Of a stretch of DNA of 64,000 nt, positions 33,352 to 43,884 are shown in pieces (position 1 is the stretch's first letter; each line of letters opens with the position of its first letter). Under the pieces are notes generated by a model. The model saw only the letters and a list, made by a program, of their open reading frames with translations, made no database searches and was not told where the DNA came from. The translations under genes and the position numbers were made by a program. Source of the stretch: Taxawa tesnikishii (nom. ined.) (taxonomy: Eukaryota; Ascomycota; Dothideomycetes; Dothideales); contig JAPDRO010000006.1 of the NCBI GenBank assembly GCA_030247885.1, positions 1,240,001 to 1,304,000 on the forward strand, given 5' to 3'.

Positions 33352-35062
33352 ATGGCTCCCGAAGCATCCTCTTCATCTGGGCAGACTGATACAAGGGAAG
33401 AACAGCCTATCAAAGCCCAGCACCATGTGGAGCAGACCTATGATCATGATGATACACGAAGCGAGACACCACTCGATGGAGAGGACAACATTGGCCAGGA
33501 AATCATTGAACGCCGTCTCCGTCTCAAGGTAGACCTTCGACTTTGCACCATCGCCGGTCTCCTCTGCAGCCTTAATCTGTTAGACTCTGGCGTTATATCA
33601 TCTGCTTCGGTAACCTCCATGCTCAGCGACCTGGATCTGACAGGCAACCGTTACTCCGTGTCAATCTTCATCTTCACTATTGCCAGCATAGCATTCCAGC
33701 TACCCTCAACCATCGCCGTCAGGACGTTTGGCCCACGGATTTGGCTCAGCTTCATCACGTTCTGTTTCGGTCTCATCACCCTGTGCACTGCTTTCGTCCA
33801 CTCATGGAGGGAAATGATTGCGTTGAGAGTGCTGCTCGGAACGGCGATGTCGGGCATTTATCCGGGCCTGACCTACCTGATCAGCACATGGTACACCCGC
33901 AAGGAGCAACAGCTCCGCTTTGCGTACTTGCAGAGCGGCGAGGTCATCATTCTTGCCACTGGCGGCATTGTCAACTACGGTCTCAACCAACTAGACGGGA
34001 AGGGCGGCCTGGCAGGTTGGAGATGGATGTTCCTTGTCCAAGGGCTCATCACCTGTGTCCTTGGCATTATCACCTACTGGTGGATCGTGGACTTTCCCGA
34101 GAACAGCCGGAACAGCTTCATGTTCCTGACGCAAATGGAGCAAGAAATTGCCGTCGCGCGCATACAGAGAGATCGTGGGGACGTCTCGCCGGAGAAGTTC
34201 ACGCTCGGCAAGGTCCTGAAGCATGCGGGCGACGTCCAGATCTACGGGTTTTGCTGGTATGTAGTGTCCCCATCCTGCATGTTCTACAAACATGGGGCTG
34301 ATTTGTGTGTCAGTATGTTTTTCCTCTTGAACCTCGTCTCCACCTCCTTGTCCTATTTCTTGCCCATCATCCTCCAGAGCGGCATGGGCTTTAGCGAAAA
34401 CCAATCCATCTTATTGTCCGCGCCGCCGTATTACTACGCCGTCGTTCCCGTCATCATCTCCTCCGTTGTCGGAGACAGATTTCGGCTCAGAGGCCCCGTC
34501 ATCGTCTTCAACTGCTTGTGCTTGGTGGTGGGCTTCTGTATGCTCGGCTTCGCGGACCAGGTCACCGTTCGCTATGTTGGCACATACCTGGCAACGGGAG
34601 CATATGTCAGTAACTGGGCAGCGCTCAACGCGTACCAAGCCAACAACATCGTCGGGTACGGCATCTTGACAGCGCCCCAGCACGGTACTGAGTAGGACTG
34701 ATCCCTGAGCAGGCAATGGAAGCGAGCATTCACGGCGGCCGCTATCACGGCTTGTAACGGTGCAGGCGGTATAGTCGGTAGTTTCATCGTGCGCCAGAAC
34801 GAGGCGCCACGGTACCCCACGGCCGTATGGATCTCCATCGGGTGAGTTCAGGAGTCTCACGTGTACGTATGCGGAAGCTGACGGGCCGAAAGCTCGCACG
34901 TTTTGATCGTCGGCTTTGTGGCAGCATTCTCGGTGTATTTTTACATTGCAAACAGGAGCCTTGCTAGAGGCCGGGTCCTCGAAGCTACGGTATATGCTCT
35001 CCGCCACATCCAAAGCATCCACGCTGATACATTGATAGGAAGGTTTTCGATATACGTTCTAG
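33352..35062 (+). CDS. MFS transporter, anion:cation symporter (Dal5/allantoate permease type)
   Basis: Plasma-membrane proton symporter for organic anions or vitamins; DHA/ACS subfamily by pattern. Five exons: 33352-34256, 34314-34655, 34713-34841, 34893-34989 and 35039-35062, all GT-AG introns of 49-57 nt, making exactly 499 codons (498 aa) with no frame break. A polar N-terminus precedes TM1 (LCTIAGLLCSLNLLDSG, matching the family's LxxxDR/N context). Typical blocks are RVLLGTAMSGIYPGLTYLIS with TWYTRKEQ, WRWMFLVQGLIT, VDFPENSRN, WAALNAYQANN and the final LARGRVLEATEGFRYTF, a hallmark C-terminus of this subfamily that appears only after splicing the last intron. Substrate cannot be read from sequence. 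Convergent with the mitochondrial carrier. Confidence 0.88.
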
Positions 35063-35446
35063 ACGTGGGCAGACGGTGTGTCGAGTTTTCTCAATTGCTC
35101 TGTATCGGCACTTATTCCAGACGTTGCAAGCTCAAGCGAAGTTCAAGTGAGGCTTGGCTTCGTACAGTGTCAGTCCGAAGACCTCGTTGATTCTAAAGAA
35201 CATCGAGACATCCAGAACCTCTTGTCCTCCCGACGCTGCGGACCGTAAAAGTGAGATCGTGTCCGACTACCACCTCTGTCTCCTACCGACGCAATAACAC
35301 CTCTACCTTGATACAGCTGCGGGTTTGAAAAAACCGACCAAGGTCTGGCATAGTGAGTGATGTATGGTGACGAGGTCATAAACGTGAGGCTGCTCTCAGA
35401 ATTCACGAGAGGTACAGGAATTCTGTTTACATGTATACGTTTAACT
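35063..35446. other. convergent intergenic region
   Basis: The 384 bp between the ends of the MFS gene and the mitochondrial carrier gene. Only 3' flanks are expected; nothing else seen. Confidence 0.4.
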
Positions 35447-36573
35447 TCAATCCGTGACTTCTGTTGCGGCTTCCGCCGCATCGTGGACGTCGTAGAGTCG
35501 CGGGAGGTAGTACTTGGTGTTTTCGTACACCAGAAACGTGACGCAAGTCGAGGGTAGCACGCGGATGATGTTAGGGCCCAGCCTGTAAACGTCAGTACCT
35601 GCTGTTTGACCATGAACCGTGTGTTGTCTTACCCCTTGTAGAATCCTGAGATGCCCTCCCTTTTGAACACTTGCTTGACCACATCCCTTGCATTCTGGTA
35701 TTTGTTCTTCGCGTCATATATTTGCAGCCTTGCCCTCACTACCTGATATGGGTACGTGATACTGCCAGCGAACATCTTGCTTACTGCACTTAGCAGTAGG
35801 TAGTCCATGTTTGTTAACTTATCCTTGCCCCTCTGCTTGGCGCCCAGTGGTTCTTCAGCTGCTCGTACGCCATGAATTGAATTGCTCCGTGACTGACGCC
35901 AAGCAGGGATGGGACCAGACCACGATAGAAGCCTCTCACACCCTCAGAGTTCCAGATGTGCTTTGCCCCTTCCACAGTTGTCTTGTATGCGCCGGGGTGT
36001 TGCGCCCCGTCGACAGCATGCGAGTCTTGATCACCCATATCGGGTTCGTGAAGATAGCGGTCAGAATCCCGGAAGCGCCGGACGCGAGGAAGTAATCGGA
36101 GGACGTAAGTGATCCAACACCCGTTCCGGTGTCGCGATAGGATCGTATCAAGTCTTTAATGTTGCCGTACCTGGAACGGCTTAGACACGCTTCTTACACG
36201 GCCAGGACAGAGCTGCTACAAACCAGAGGAAATATAGAGCCCAGCTCACAGAATTGCCGAGCATGTTGGGCATGAGGCCTCTGTAGAATGCCAGGTAGGA
36301 GCCTTCATTGCGCGCGATCTGGCGGATTATCCGCACCGAGTCACCAATGTGTGAACGGGAGTCCTGGGCAACTGTCGAAGTGGATCGTCAGCTCATGAGA
36401 CCGGCTGCTGGACAAAGCAATCCCGAACCTTGCAGACGCGTCTTCACCACGTCGAAAGGGTGTACAACGAGTGTCGAGATGATTCCTGCACTGAAGCCGG
36501 CAATACTTTCAACTAAGGAGGGTGAGAGGCCAGGGTTGTGTTTGCCCTCGATGGGAGGGTAGACACGAGGCAT
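35447..36573 (-). CDS. FLX1: Mitochondrial carrier, FAD/folate type (FLX1/SLC25A32-like)
   Basis: Inner-membrane carrier; the closest family by motif moves FAD or folates between cytosol and matrix. Three repeats are visible: HPFDVVKTRLQ, NPIWVIKTRML and YPYQVVRARLQ (P-x-D/W/Y-x-x-K/R signatures). GVSHGAIQFMAYEQLK is characteristic of the FLX1/SLC25A32 branch, as is the Trp of the second signature. Exons: 36573-36429, 36371-36224, 36170-35633 and 35582-35447, all GT-AG. Two breaks in exon 3, at GGGG 35994-35997 and CCC 35843-35845, each need one base; the CDS is then exactly 323 codons (322 aa). ATG 36573 (MPRVYPPIEGK) precedes the first helix; an upstream ATG at 36597 is possible. An NAD+ or pyrimidine carrier is a less likely alternative. 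Confidence 0.8.
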
Positions 36574-37452
36574 GGTAGCTGTTGGTATTCCGAACACTGC
36601 AAACTCATGCTGAACACATCAGGCTGTTAGCGACTGCGGAAAAAGGCAGTACGGTAGAGGTGCAATCAGTTACCACAGTTCGCAGAGAGGGAGATGATGC
36701 GTGTGGAGATAGCGGAGGTTTCCGTTGTGATACGTACACTCGGCCGTGCCGAGACCGGACTTCTTCACTTCGCTATACGCTAAACGGCGTCGTCGGGAGT
36801 TTGTTATAGCGAAACAGGTTAGGTTTGTAGAGAAAGAAAATACGCCTCTATGTCAGAAACATTATTGATGAACTATTCGTGAACTATTGCGTCATTGTTA
36901 GTAGGATATTAGCGTTAGTGCGGATACCTATTAGGGAAAGTTGGGGAAAGATAGAGTGAACATAAGCAGCTTAGCTTCACTCTTGTAGAGATAGCAGACA
37001 GTTCACTCGTTTTCTCATCTGCCTTCGAGAGACGCAAGCGCTGTTGTGTACTACTTCTGTGCTGGGCTATTTCTATGCTAAGAGAGACGCAACAAAAAAT
37101 ACAGCAAATGTTGATAGGGGTAACAGCTGGTACTACGATAGAAGCTAGCCTGTCGGCAAACCTAAGCTGAGGAACAAAGGTCTAGCTGTGGTCAGGCATC
37201 GTGGAGTATATTGCAAACGCTGAGGTGAACGTGGAAATGAACTCCACGAGAAACCTGGTGAATGCCAGGGAAGCTTATATTCAGCTCTGGCTTGTCGCTT
37301 GCCGCAAGCTATCTGTACATCCGTCCGTAGTCCCGTACGGTGTTTGGGACAATGGCTGGTGAGCGGTTCCAACCGCTGCTTTGCTGCTAGATCATCTTTC
37401 CCGAAGATACCCATAACGCCAACACATGCAATTCCCACGACTCTTCTTGTCT
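36574..37452. other. gene-free, fairly AT-rich stretch
   Basis: Upstream region of the carrier and 3' flank of the complex I gene. The part at about 36800-37140 is AT-rich with no long open frame. It might be degraded repeat DNA, but I see no clear structure. Confidence 0.4.
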
Positions 37453-37785
37453 TTACAAAGCCTGAGTGTGGTGGTCCTTTCCATGTCCAATCTCGCCGTG
37501 TCCATGCTCGTCCTTGACGAAGACTGCCTCGTATGCAAGATACACGCCGAATGCGACTGTTGCGATGCCCAGGCCGGGGAAAGAGCCCTTGAAGCGGTTC
37601 CACCTCGAGAACGGTCCGGTGTATCGCCACGCCTCACTGTGTAACGTACTTGTCAGCCTCCTGCCCGCCGTGTTCGTCTACACGTTCTCTACGTACGCTC
37701 TTCTCCATGGGTCTTTTGCTGGTTGACCAGAAGCCGCGGCGAACTTTTGGGGATCGAAGCCCGTGAGGTTTGGTCGGGGAGCCAT
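37453..37785 (-). CDS. NADH:ubiquinone oxidoreductase B12 subunit (NDUFB3-like)
   Basis: Accessory subunit of the membrane arm of mitochondrial complex I. Exon 1 (37785-37697) starts MAPRPNLTGFDPQKFAAASG and reaches KDPWRRA; the 60-nt intron 37696-37637 (GTACGT...CGTTACACAG) joins EAWRYTGPFSRWNRFKGSFP, the family signature. Then comes one hydrophobic helix (GLGIATVAFGVYLAYEAVFV) and a His-rich tail (KDEHGHGEIGHGKDHH). It is exactly 91 codons (90 aa), the usual size for fungal B12. No presequence, which is normal for this subunit. Divergent from CAF1, 440 bp between starts. Confidence 0.9.
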
Positions 37786-38225
37786 TGCGAAGCTGCCACT
37801 TGTACTCAGATATTGTATACGTCTTCCCGCATGCATATACTCACTGCTTAGTTGGCGAACTTGGCGCAATTGATATGAGGTGTACGATGAACGGTCAAGC
37901 ACCCAGCTTCGACGTCGCTGCTCGGCTAACGGAATTTGCCGCAGCCGCATACTCGGCCCACGTCTTGCGATGAACTGTGGACGCCTGCAAGCTACCTAAT
38001 CACCCCCACCATTGTGCATCACGTTCCCGAGACCCTACGAGTACTAAGTCTTTAACCAAGCATTGACTCGCCGCTGCGGAAAATCAATATCTTGTGTGGT
38101 GCGGTTTACTGGGTCGGCTTGCACCTTCCAAACAACGCGAATCGGAAACGTGGAACCTCCAAGGATAGCGCTTTCTCGATCCATACACAGCGCTGAAGCG
38201 GTGCAATCCGCTCCCAACCGTCAAG
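37786..38225. promoter_or_regulatory. bidirectional upstream region B12 / CAF1
   Basis: The 440 bp between the divergent starts of the complex I B12 subunit and CAF1 genes must hold both promoters. No recognisable factor site was identified. Confidence 0.4.
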
Positions 38226-39743
38226 ATGCCTCCAGCCGTGGGAAGAATGCATCCGAGCCACATGTCCAATCCTTTCGCACACCTGAATCCTCAACACTCA
38301 ATACCCACACCCTCGCACTACCAGCAACAAAATCAGCACATGCCACAAGGGATAGGCGGACACTCTGCTTTTGCATCGAATCTGAACGGCGGTATGAGCC
38401 CGTTTGCTCCGGCAGGAGGAGGCATGGGTTACGGAGGAGGACTGGGAGGTGGTGGACAAGGCCTTGCGAGCGAGGCAGCATACAGAGGCTTTGAACGTGG
38501 TGCAGCACTTCAACAACAGCAAGCAAACGTTGCGGAAGCTAGTCAAATGAGCATGAAGGCAGGTGTTGGCGGAAGGATACGAGAAGTCTGGAGGGAAAAC
38601 CTGGAGTCTGAGATGGAGATCTTGCGACACCTCATCCAGAAGTACCCATACGTCAGCATGGTGAGCTTAGACTGCATTTGCAATCTTGCGTGATCTGGTT
38701 CTGCTAACGCTAGATACACAGGACGCTGAATTCCCAGGCATAATCGCTCGACCGATAGGAAACTTCGAGAATAAAGCTTCATATCACTACCAAACGCTGC
38801 GCTGCAACGTCGATCTTCTCAAGCCGATACAGCTCGGTATAACCCTATGGAGCGCTGAGGGCGAGCTGCCACCACCGCAGATCGATCCTTCGATTCTCAG
38901 GTCGGGTCACCACAACAACCTGATGGTGTGCCCTTGCACATGGTCGTTCAACTTCCAGTTCTCTCTAGAAGACGACATGTACGCAGAAGGTTCCGTGGAG
39001 ATGCTCAAGAAAGCAGGACTTGACTTCGTGAAGCACCAGGAGCACGGCATCGAGCTGGACAAATTCGGTTCTCTGCTTACCACTTCCGGACTGACCTTTT
39101 CGAGAATGTCAACTGGTTGTCGTTCCATTCTGGCTACGACTTTGGCTACCTTGTGAAGCTGCTTACGGCAGACTCGCTCCCGAGTGACGAGGTGGAGTTC
39201 AGGGAACTCGTGAAGACATACTTCCCAAAGCTGTGGGATATCAAGTTCCTGCTTCGACATGCACAGAGATCCATGGGCCCGCAGAACAGGCTCACACCCG
39301 CTGCAGCTGCGATACTGGGGACTCTTGGGCAAAAATCCGGATTGCAGGACTTGGCCGACGAACTCGGCTGCTCTCGTGTTGGCGCAGCGCATACAGGTGG
39401 TTCGGATGCCCGGCTTACCGGCCAGGTTTTCTGGGCGATGCGTAACAAGGTTTTTGATGGCCATATCCCAGAAGATCTTGCAGATCAAATCTATGGTTTG
39501 CACGGCGTGGGTCCACCAGCGAGCGCTCAAGTCCGGGACGAGTACCTGCAAAGTCAAGGACAGCAGACACCACAGACGAACGGCGCGAGCATGAATTTCC
39601 ACACAGGCCATACACCTACAACACATCAAGCACCAAGCACGCCCACAACAAACAATGCCAGCATCTCAGGAACACCAGGACCGAATCACTACGGGTATGG
39701 AGGACTGACGCCTGCCCAAGGCGTGTATCAATATGGGAAATAG
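38226..39743 (+). CDS. POP2: CCR4-NOT deadenylase subunit CAF1/POP2
   Basis: DEDD-family poly(A) exonuclease of the CCR4-NOT complex; shortens mRNA tails in the cytoplasm. A long Gln/Gly/Met-rich N-terminal region is followed by IREVWRENLESEMEILRHLI and, after a 61-nt intron (38661-38721, GTGAGC...GCTAACGC...CACAG), the first motif DAEFPG (Asp, Glu). SFHSGYDFGYLVKLL gives the third acidic residue, and AAHTGGSDARLTGQVFW the last His/Asp. The frame breaks at TTTT 39097-39100; one T restores ENVNWLSFHSGYDFGYL and exactly 486 codons (485 aa) to TAG 39741. All catalytic positions are present. The frame reopens downstream (see the next feature), so the true end may be 40528. Confidence 0.9.
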
Positions 39744-39788
39744 GGTTTCCAGTTGAATGAGACAGGGGTTCGGACCGGTACTGGGTAG

Positions 39789-40528
39789 GGCCCAAACGCC
39801 CAGAACCCATCAAACCAACCTCCAAATGGTCCAGTCCAGCAAGCTCCCATCCAGCGGAGTTCTGCTCACCAGCGTACATTAATGCAACAGATTGGTCCAA
39901 AGGCTCAGAACGCATCAAATCAACCGCTAAATGATAATGTTCAGGAAATTCCTGCTCAATGGAACTCTGCTTATCAGGATCGTTTGGTGCAACAGACTCT
40001 TTTCGATTTCCAACCCCTACCAACTACCAAACTGCCCCCTTCAGCTTCAATCGTCAACCTCCTGGCTATCACGGACCTCCTTCCTATCTAGGCTCCAACG
40101 GACCCATTCCTCCCAGTTTCCAGGAACCTCATCAACACAATCGTCCCTTTCACAATCCCGAGCACAGCAACACCCCTTCGCCTGCAAGACAATCTCTTCC
40201 ACACACGAGCACCGACTCCGATCAACCTCCACCTCTTTTCCAACAGCATTACTTGCACTCTAACCGACTGATGCAAACCCCTCCAGGACCCTGGTCTGAG
40301 CAGTCCATGCAGTTTAGATCCAACGGTGGCCTAATCCCAGGATCTTGGCCCCGGCCTGACGCCTCACTGCGGCAAAGATTCCTAAACCGGACCCGCGAGC
40401 CACCCTCTCCGAATGATCGGCATCACCGATCCGATACGGAGACCGTTCGTCGAGCTCCTGATCCCCAATCCTCTGGCGATGGTCGGAGGGTTGCTAGTTC
40501 GCCCTTGCATCATTCGAGTTCTGGATGA
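39789..40528 (+). CDS. Pro/Gln/Asn-rich open region, possible C-terminal extension of CAF1
   Basis: Starts in the CAF1 frame right after a second TAG: GPNAQNPSNQPPNGPVQQ, with a related copy IGPKAQNASNQPLNDNVQ about 105 bases on. It then continues as a Pro/Ser/His-rich region to TGA 40528 if one T is restored in TTTT 40000-40003. An intron 39723-39788 (GTGTAT...GGTAG, 66 nt) would remove both stops and keep frame, giving CAF1 of exactly 726 codons. The branch point is weak. Alternatively a separate short gene from ATG 39882, or noncoding DNA. Confidence 0.4.
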
Positions 40529-41247
40529 AAGGATAGATGGACAGTGTACCTGGGCGTTCATGGCGTACGGGAACAGAAACTCATTGATTGTTAGCGTTGG
40601 CAACGGGAGGTCGTTTGAGCTTTGTTCTTTTCAACGAGTGGTACTCCTTATCCCTGTATTCAAAACACGTTCAAAATTTCACGATGAGCCCCTCCCGCGA
40701 AATTCCTGCAAGTTGCATGTGATTCACGGACACTTGTCCACCAGTTTGTTATTCGGCGCAGTCGTGGTCGTGGCGGAGAGTCATTGTAAGTCACCGCTCA
40801 CCGTTCTCCTTCGCGTAGGCTTGGAAAGCATGTATGTAGCCCGCCTTTCCCCTCATTGTGTTTCTTCAGCAAGGTGGTGGGAAGGGGAATCACAAGAACT
40901 CCCGGGACGAACCCTAGACGCCTCACTGTGCGTTACTAGGAGAGTGCTCGGCTAGTCCTTGAAAAGGGTATCCATCGCCGCCGTTGCAATACTCCATCAA
41001 GTGGTCGCTGCTTCACTGCTAGACTTGGGTTAAAGGAAGAGCGCTTCCATTATATCGATTATCGGGTCAGCGTAGTCTGCAAATCCCCATTTTTCGTTTT
41101 TTCTTTTTCCGCAAATCTGCCAACATGACATTCAGTGATCATGATAATCCGCCTTTCCCCACCCGTTCCCATCTCAGACCCATATCCTATCCTTGGACGT
41201 ATCGTGCCACGAACCCATCAACCCCGGTTTTCAGCAAACAATGGCGA

Positions 41248-41335
<88 letters not shown>

Positions 41336-41423
41336 AAAATCGCCGTATCATCGGAGAAACAGCCCTAACCACCACCACCCAGGACAAGAAAAGAAAGAAA
41401 GAGAGAGAGAGAGAGCAAGTTCA
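40529..41423. other. convergent intergenic region with microsatellites
   Basis: Between CAF1 and LSG1 3' ends. No supported gene; the GAAA array and a following GA-rich tract (about 41386-41415) lie just beyond the LSG1 stop. Confidence 0.5.
41246..41336. repeat. (GAAA)n tetranucleotide microsatellite, about 22 units
   Basis: Uninterrupted GAAA units over about 91 bases, in the 3' flank of LSG1. Frames through it give only Lys/Glu/Arg or Phe/Leu/Ser repeats and are not genes. Confidence 0.97.
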
Positions 41424-43477
41424 TCACTCGTACTCACTCCTCACCTTCTTCATCGCCCTCTTGTTCCCCTTAAAGTGCTTCTTACTCCCCGCCTCCATCG
41501 CGGTCCTGACATCCTCGGGGTCGACGTCCTTCTCCAAAGCGACCATCAACCGCGCCTTGCGCCCGCTCAGCTGCTTGCCGCCCGTCCTGTCCGCCTCGGC
41601 CTGCCCTTGCTGGCTGTACTTGTGGTGGAAGGGCATGTTCAGGGTTCCGCTGCCCTGGCCCGGCGCGAAGAAGCGCTTGTCGAGGTTGCGGCTCTTGGGG
41701 CCTTGGGCCGGGAGCGCGAGCACATCGGCCTCGGGGTCCATGAGGCTGGGGTGCTCGGATCCGGTGGTGACGGAGGCCTGGGCTGCGGCGGCGAGGTGGG
41801 CGCGCCGCTTTTCGGGCAGGTGTGCGGCGTCGTAGAGGTCGCGGTTGAAGAGCTTTTCGTCGATGGGAGGGTCTGCTGGCGGCGGGTGGCAGAACAGCAG
41901 CTTGCCCTTGACGTAGTCCTTGAGCACGGTGCGTGCGGCGCGGCTCTCGTCCGGCTGGCCGAGGCCCTGGGTCATGAAGCCGCGTGCGGTTGCGTATGCG
42001 CGGAGCATTTCTTCGCCCGTGGGGAGGCCGGTGCCGCCTTCTTCGATTGGACGGGTGTGGATCTTCATGCCGTACACGGCCTCCAGGAAAGGTTGCGGGA
42101 TGCGCTGCGCTACGAGTGCGGCGGGTCCGGTGTACTCGCGCTGCTGGTCGATGGGGAGGACGCCGTTGCAGACGAGCTCGGCCTTCGTGAAGGCGAAGTT
42201 GGGGAAGACGAGACCGGGACAATCGCACAGAATGACGCGGTCTGAGAGGTGGATGGTTTGGAAGTGCTTGGTTTTGCCGGGAGTGGCGGAGACAGACACC
42301 TTCTTCGCTCCAAGGAGGGCGTTGATGGTACTGGACTTGCCTACGTTGGGGTAACCGACCAGACCGATCTGTGTCTTTCGCGGCTTTCCATCCGGGTCGG
42401 TCTTGATCACCTTGGGAGAGTGGGCTAGGAAGAGCGCTTCCAGGTCGTCTGTTGTGAGGATGCGCGTTTGCTCCTCCGGAGAAAGCGGGACGCCCTCATC
42501 TGCATCCGGGGCTTCACCGTCGACGGATTCCTCGTCCACCCATTTGTCATCTTCTTCCTCCTCGTCCTGGATGTCAACCTTCTTAGCTTCCCTTGCTAGA
42601 AGATCCTCGTCTTCATCAATCTCCTCCTCAATGTCATCCTCGTCCAATGTGTCGTCTTCCTCGTCTTCCCCGTCGACAAGTCCACGTGCCTCGTTCATCT
42701 CGCGAGCCAGCTCTGCTGAGAAGAAACGGAAGGCAATCTTGTTCCTCGAGAAGTAGTCGGCCCATGTTCGCCTTTGCTCCAGGGTCATCATATCCGCCTT
42801 GTTGACCAGCAACAAGTTCCGCTTCCTCTTGTCGACCTCCTTCACGTATGCTTCCAGGTCCTCACTTCGGAACATGAGCGGGTTCCTCGCGTCGACAATC
42901 TGGACCACGAGGTCACTTCTCTCGATGACTCGCCATAACTGTCTCCAGACTTCCAAATTCCTCTCGAACGGTGTCAGGAGAAGGTCCTGATTCTCTACCA
43001 AGTCGGCCAACGACCTCCGCCATTGAAGCAGACTCTCTCTTTCCCGCTCGTCCAATTGCTGTCTTGTTGTGGTCTCGTCCCACTGCGGCCTCCGCGGCAC
43101 CGTCAAGCGCTCGCGGTTCTGTTGGTGCTTCTTCACCTTGGCGCGCTCCTCGGCTGCGGAGAGCAGGTATGGGTTCTTCTGATCCTTATGGATAATCTTG
43201 ACGTTGTTCATCTTCTCCGCTGTGAAATCGGTGCCGGCCAGTTCGGCAGTCGAGAGGAACTCGTCCAGAGCTGCTTGCTCGGTAACGGAGCGCATCTTCA
43301 TGTAGGCGGCATCCTTCTTGTTGTTCGTGACGTAGGTGTTTCCTTGTTGGTCGGTTCGCATGATGCCCCCTGCTGGGCATTGCCTCTGCGCATGTCTGAG
43401 CCCTTGCCCTTGCCAAAGCGGTCGTTCATCAGACTGTTGCCGAGTCCGACGGCATTCTTGGACTTTGGAAGCACCAT
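41424..43477 (-). CDS. LSG1: Large ribosomal subunit GTPase LSG1
   Basis: Circularly permuted cytosolic GTPase that releases the export adaptor Nmd3 from pre-60S subunits. G motifs come in permuted order: G5-like DARNPL, G4 NKAD, a long acidic insertion (EDEEDDTLDEDDIEEEIDED), then G1 GYPNVGKSS, G2 SATPGKTKH and G3 DCPG. The C-terminus is basic (KKHFKGNKRAMKKVRSEYE). ATG 43477 gives MVLPKSKNAVGLGNSLMNDR, the conserved Lsg1 start, but sits in another frame; one base restored in the C run at 43376-43380 joins it and gives exactly 685 codons (684 aa). No introns. Divergent from MTO1 with 407 bp between starts. Confidence 0.93.
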
Positions 43478-43884
43478 ATTGGCGGTGTTCTACCAGGAAC
43501 GCTGTTGATAACGGTGCGATGTCTCGCCCTGAAAGGGGGTGAGAAATGGGGGAGAAAGATAGATAGTGTGTGGGAAGATATGGCGTGTGGTTGTAGGTTC
43601 TAAGTTGTGGGTTGTAGGTTGCAGATATCGGTAGAAGGCGATTGGAAATCTAAAAGTGACCGATGAAGCAAATGGAGGGGCACAGAAAAACGTCACGCTA
43701 GCTTCGGCGACTGGCTCAGCCCTACGAGATCCCTGCATGCTCTGTCTCTGCAACGGGACTGGGCCTCTCGGCTGCAGATCTCCCGTCGCCGATATGATAC
43801 AGTCGGGTCAGCCCTTTTGGGTTCCATGGCACAAGTTCGCTGCGTGACAGCAGTTGTTCCCGTCGCCCTCGTTGCATACCCGAC
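43478..43884. promoter_or_regulatory. bidirectional upstream region LSG1 / MTO1
   Basis: The 407 bp between the divergent starts of LSG1 and MTO1. Must contain both promoters; no specific site was recognised. Confidence 0.4.

Noticed and set aside
38907-39629. 240-codon reverse frame
   Set aside because: Antisense to the CAF1 catalytic domain.
41482-42228. 248-codon reverse frame
   Set aside because: Same strand as LSG1 but out of frame, with extreme Arg/Pro content.
41193-42245. 350-codon forward frame starting in the GAAA repeat
   Set aside because: Translates the microsatellite and the antisense of LSG1.
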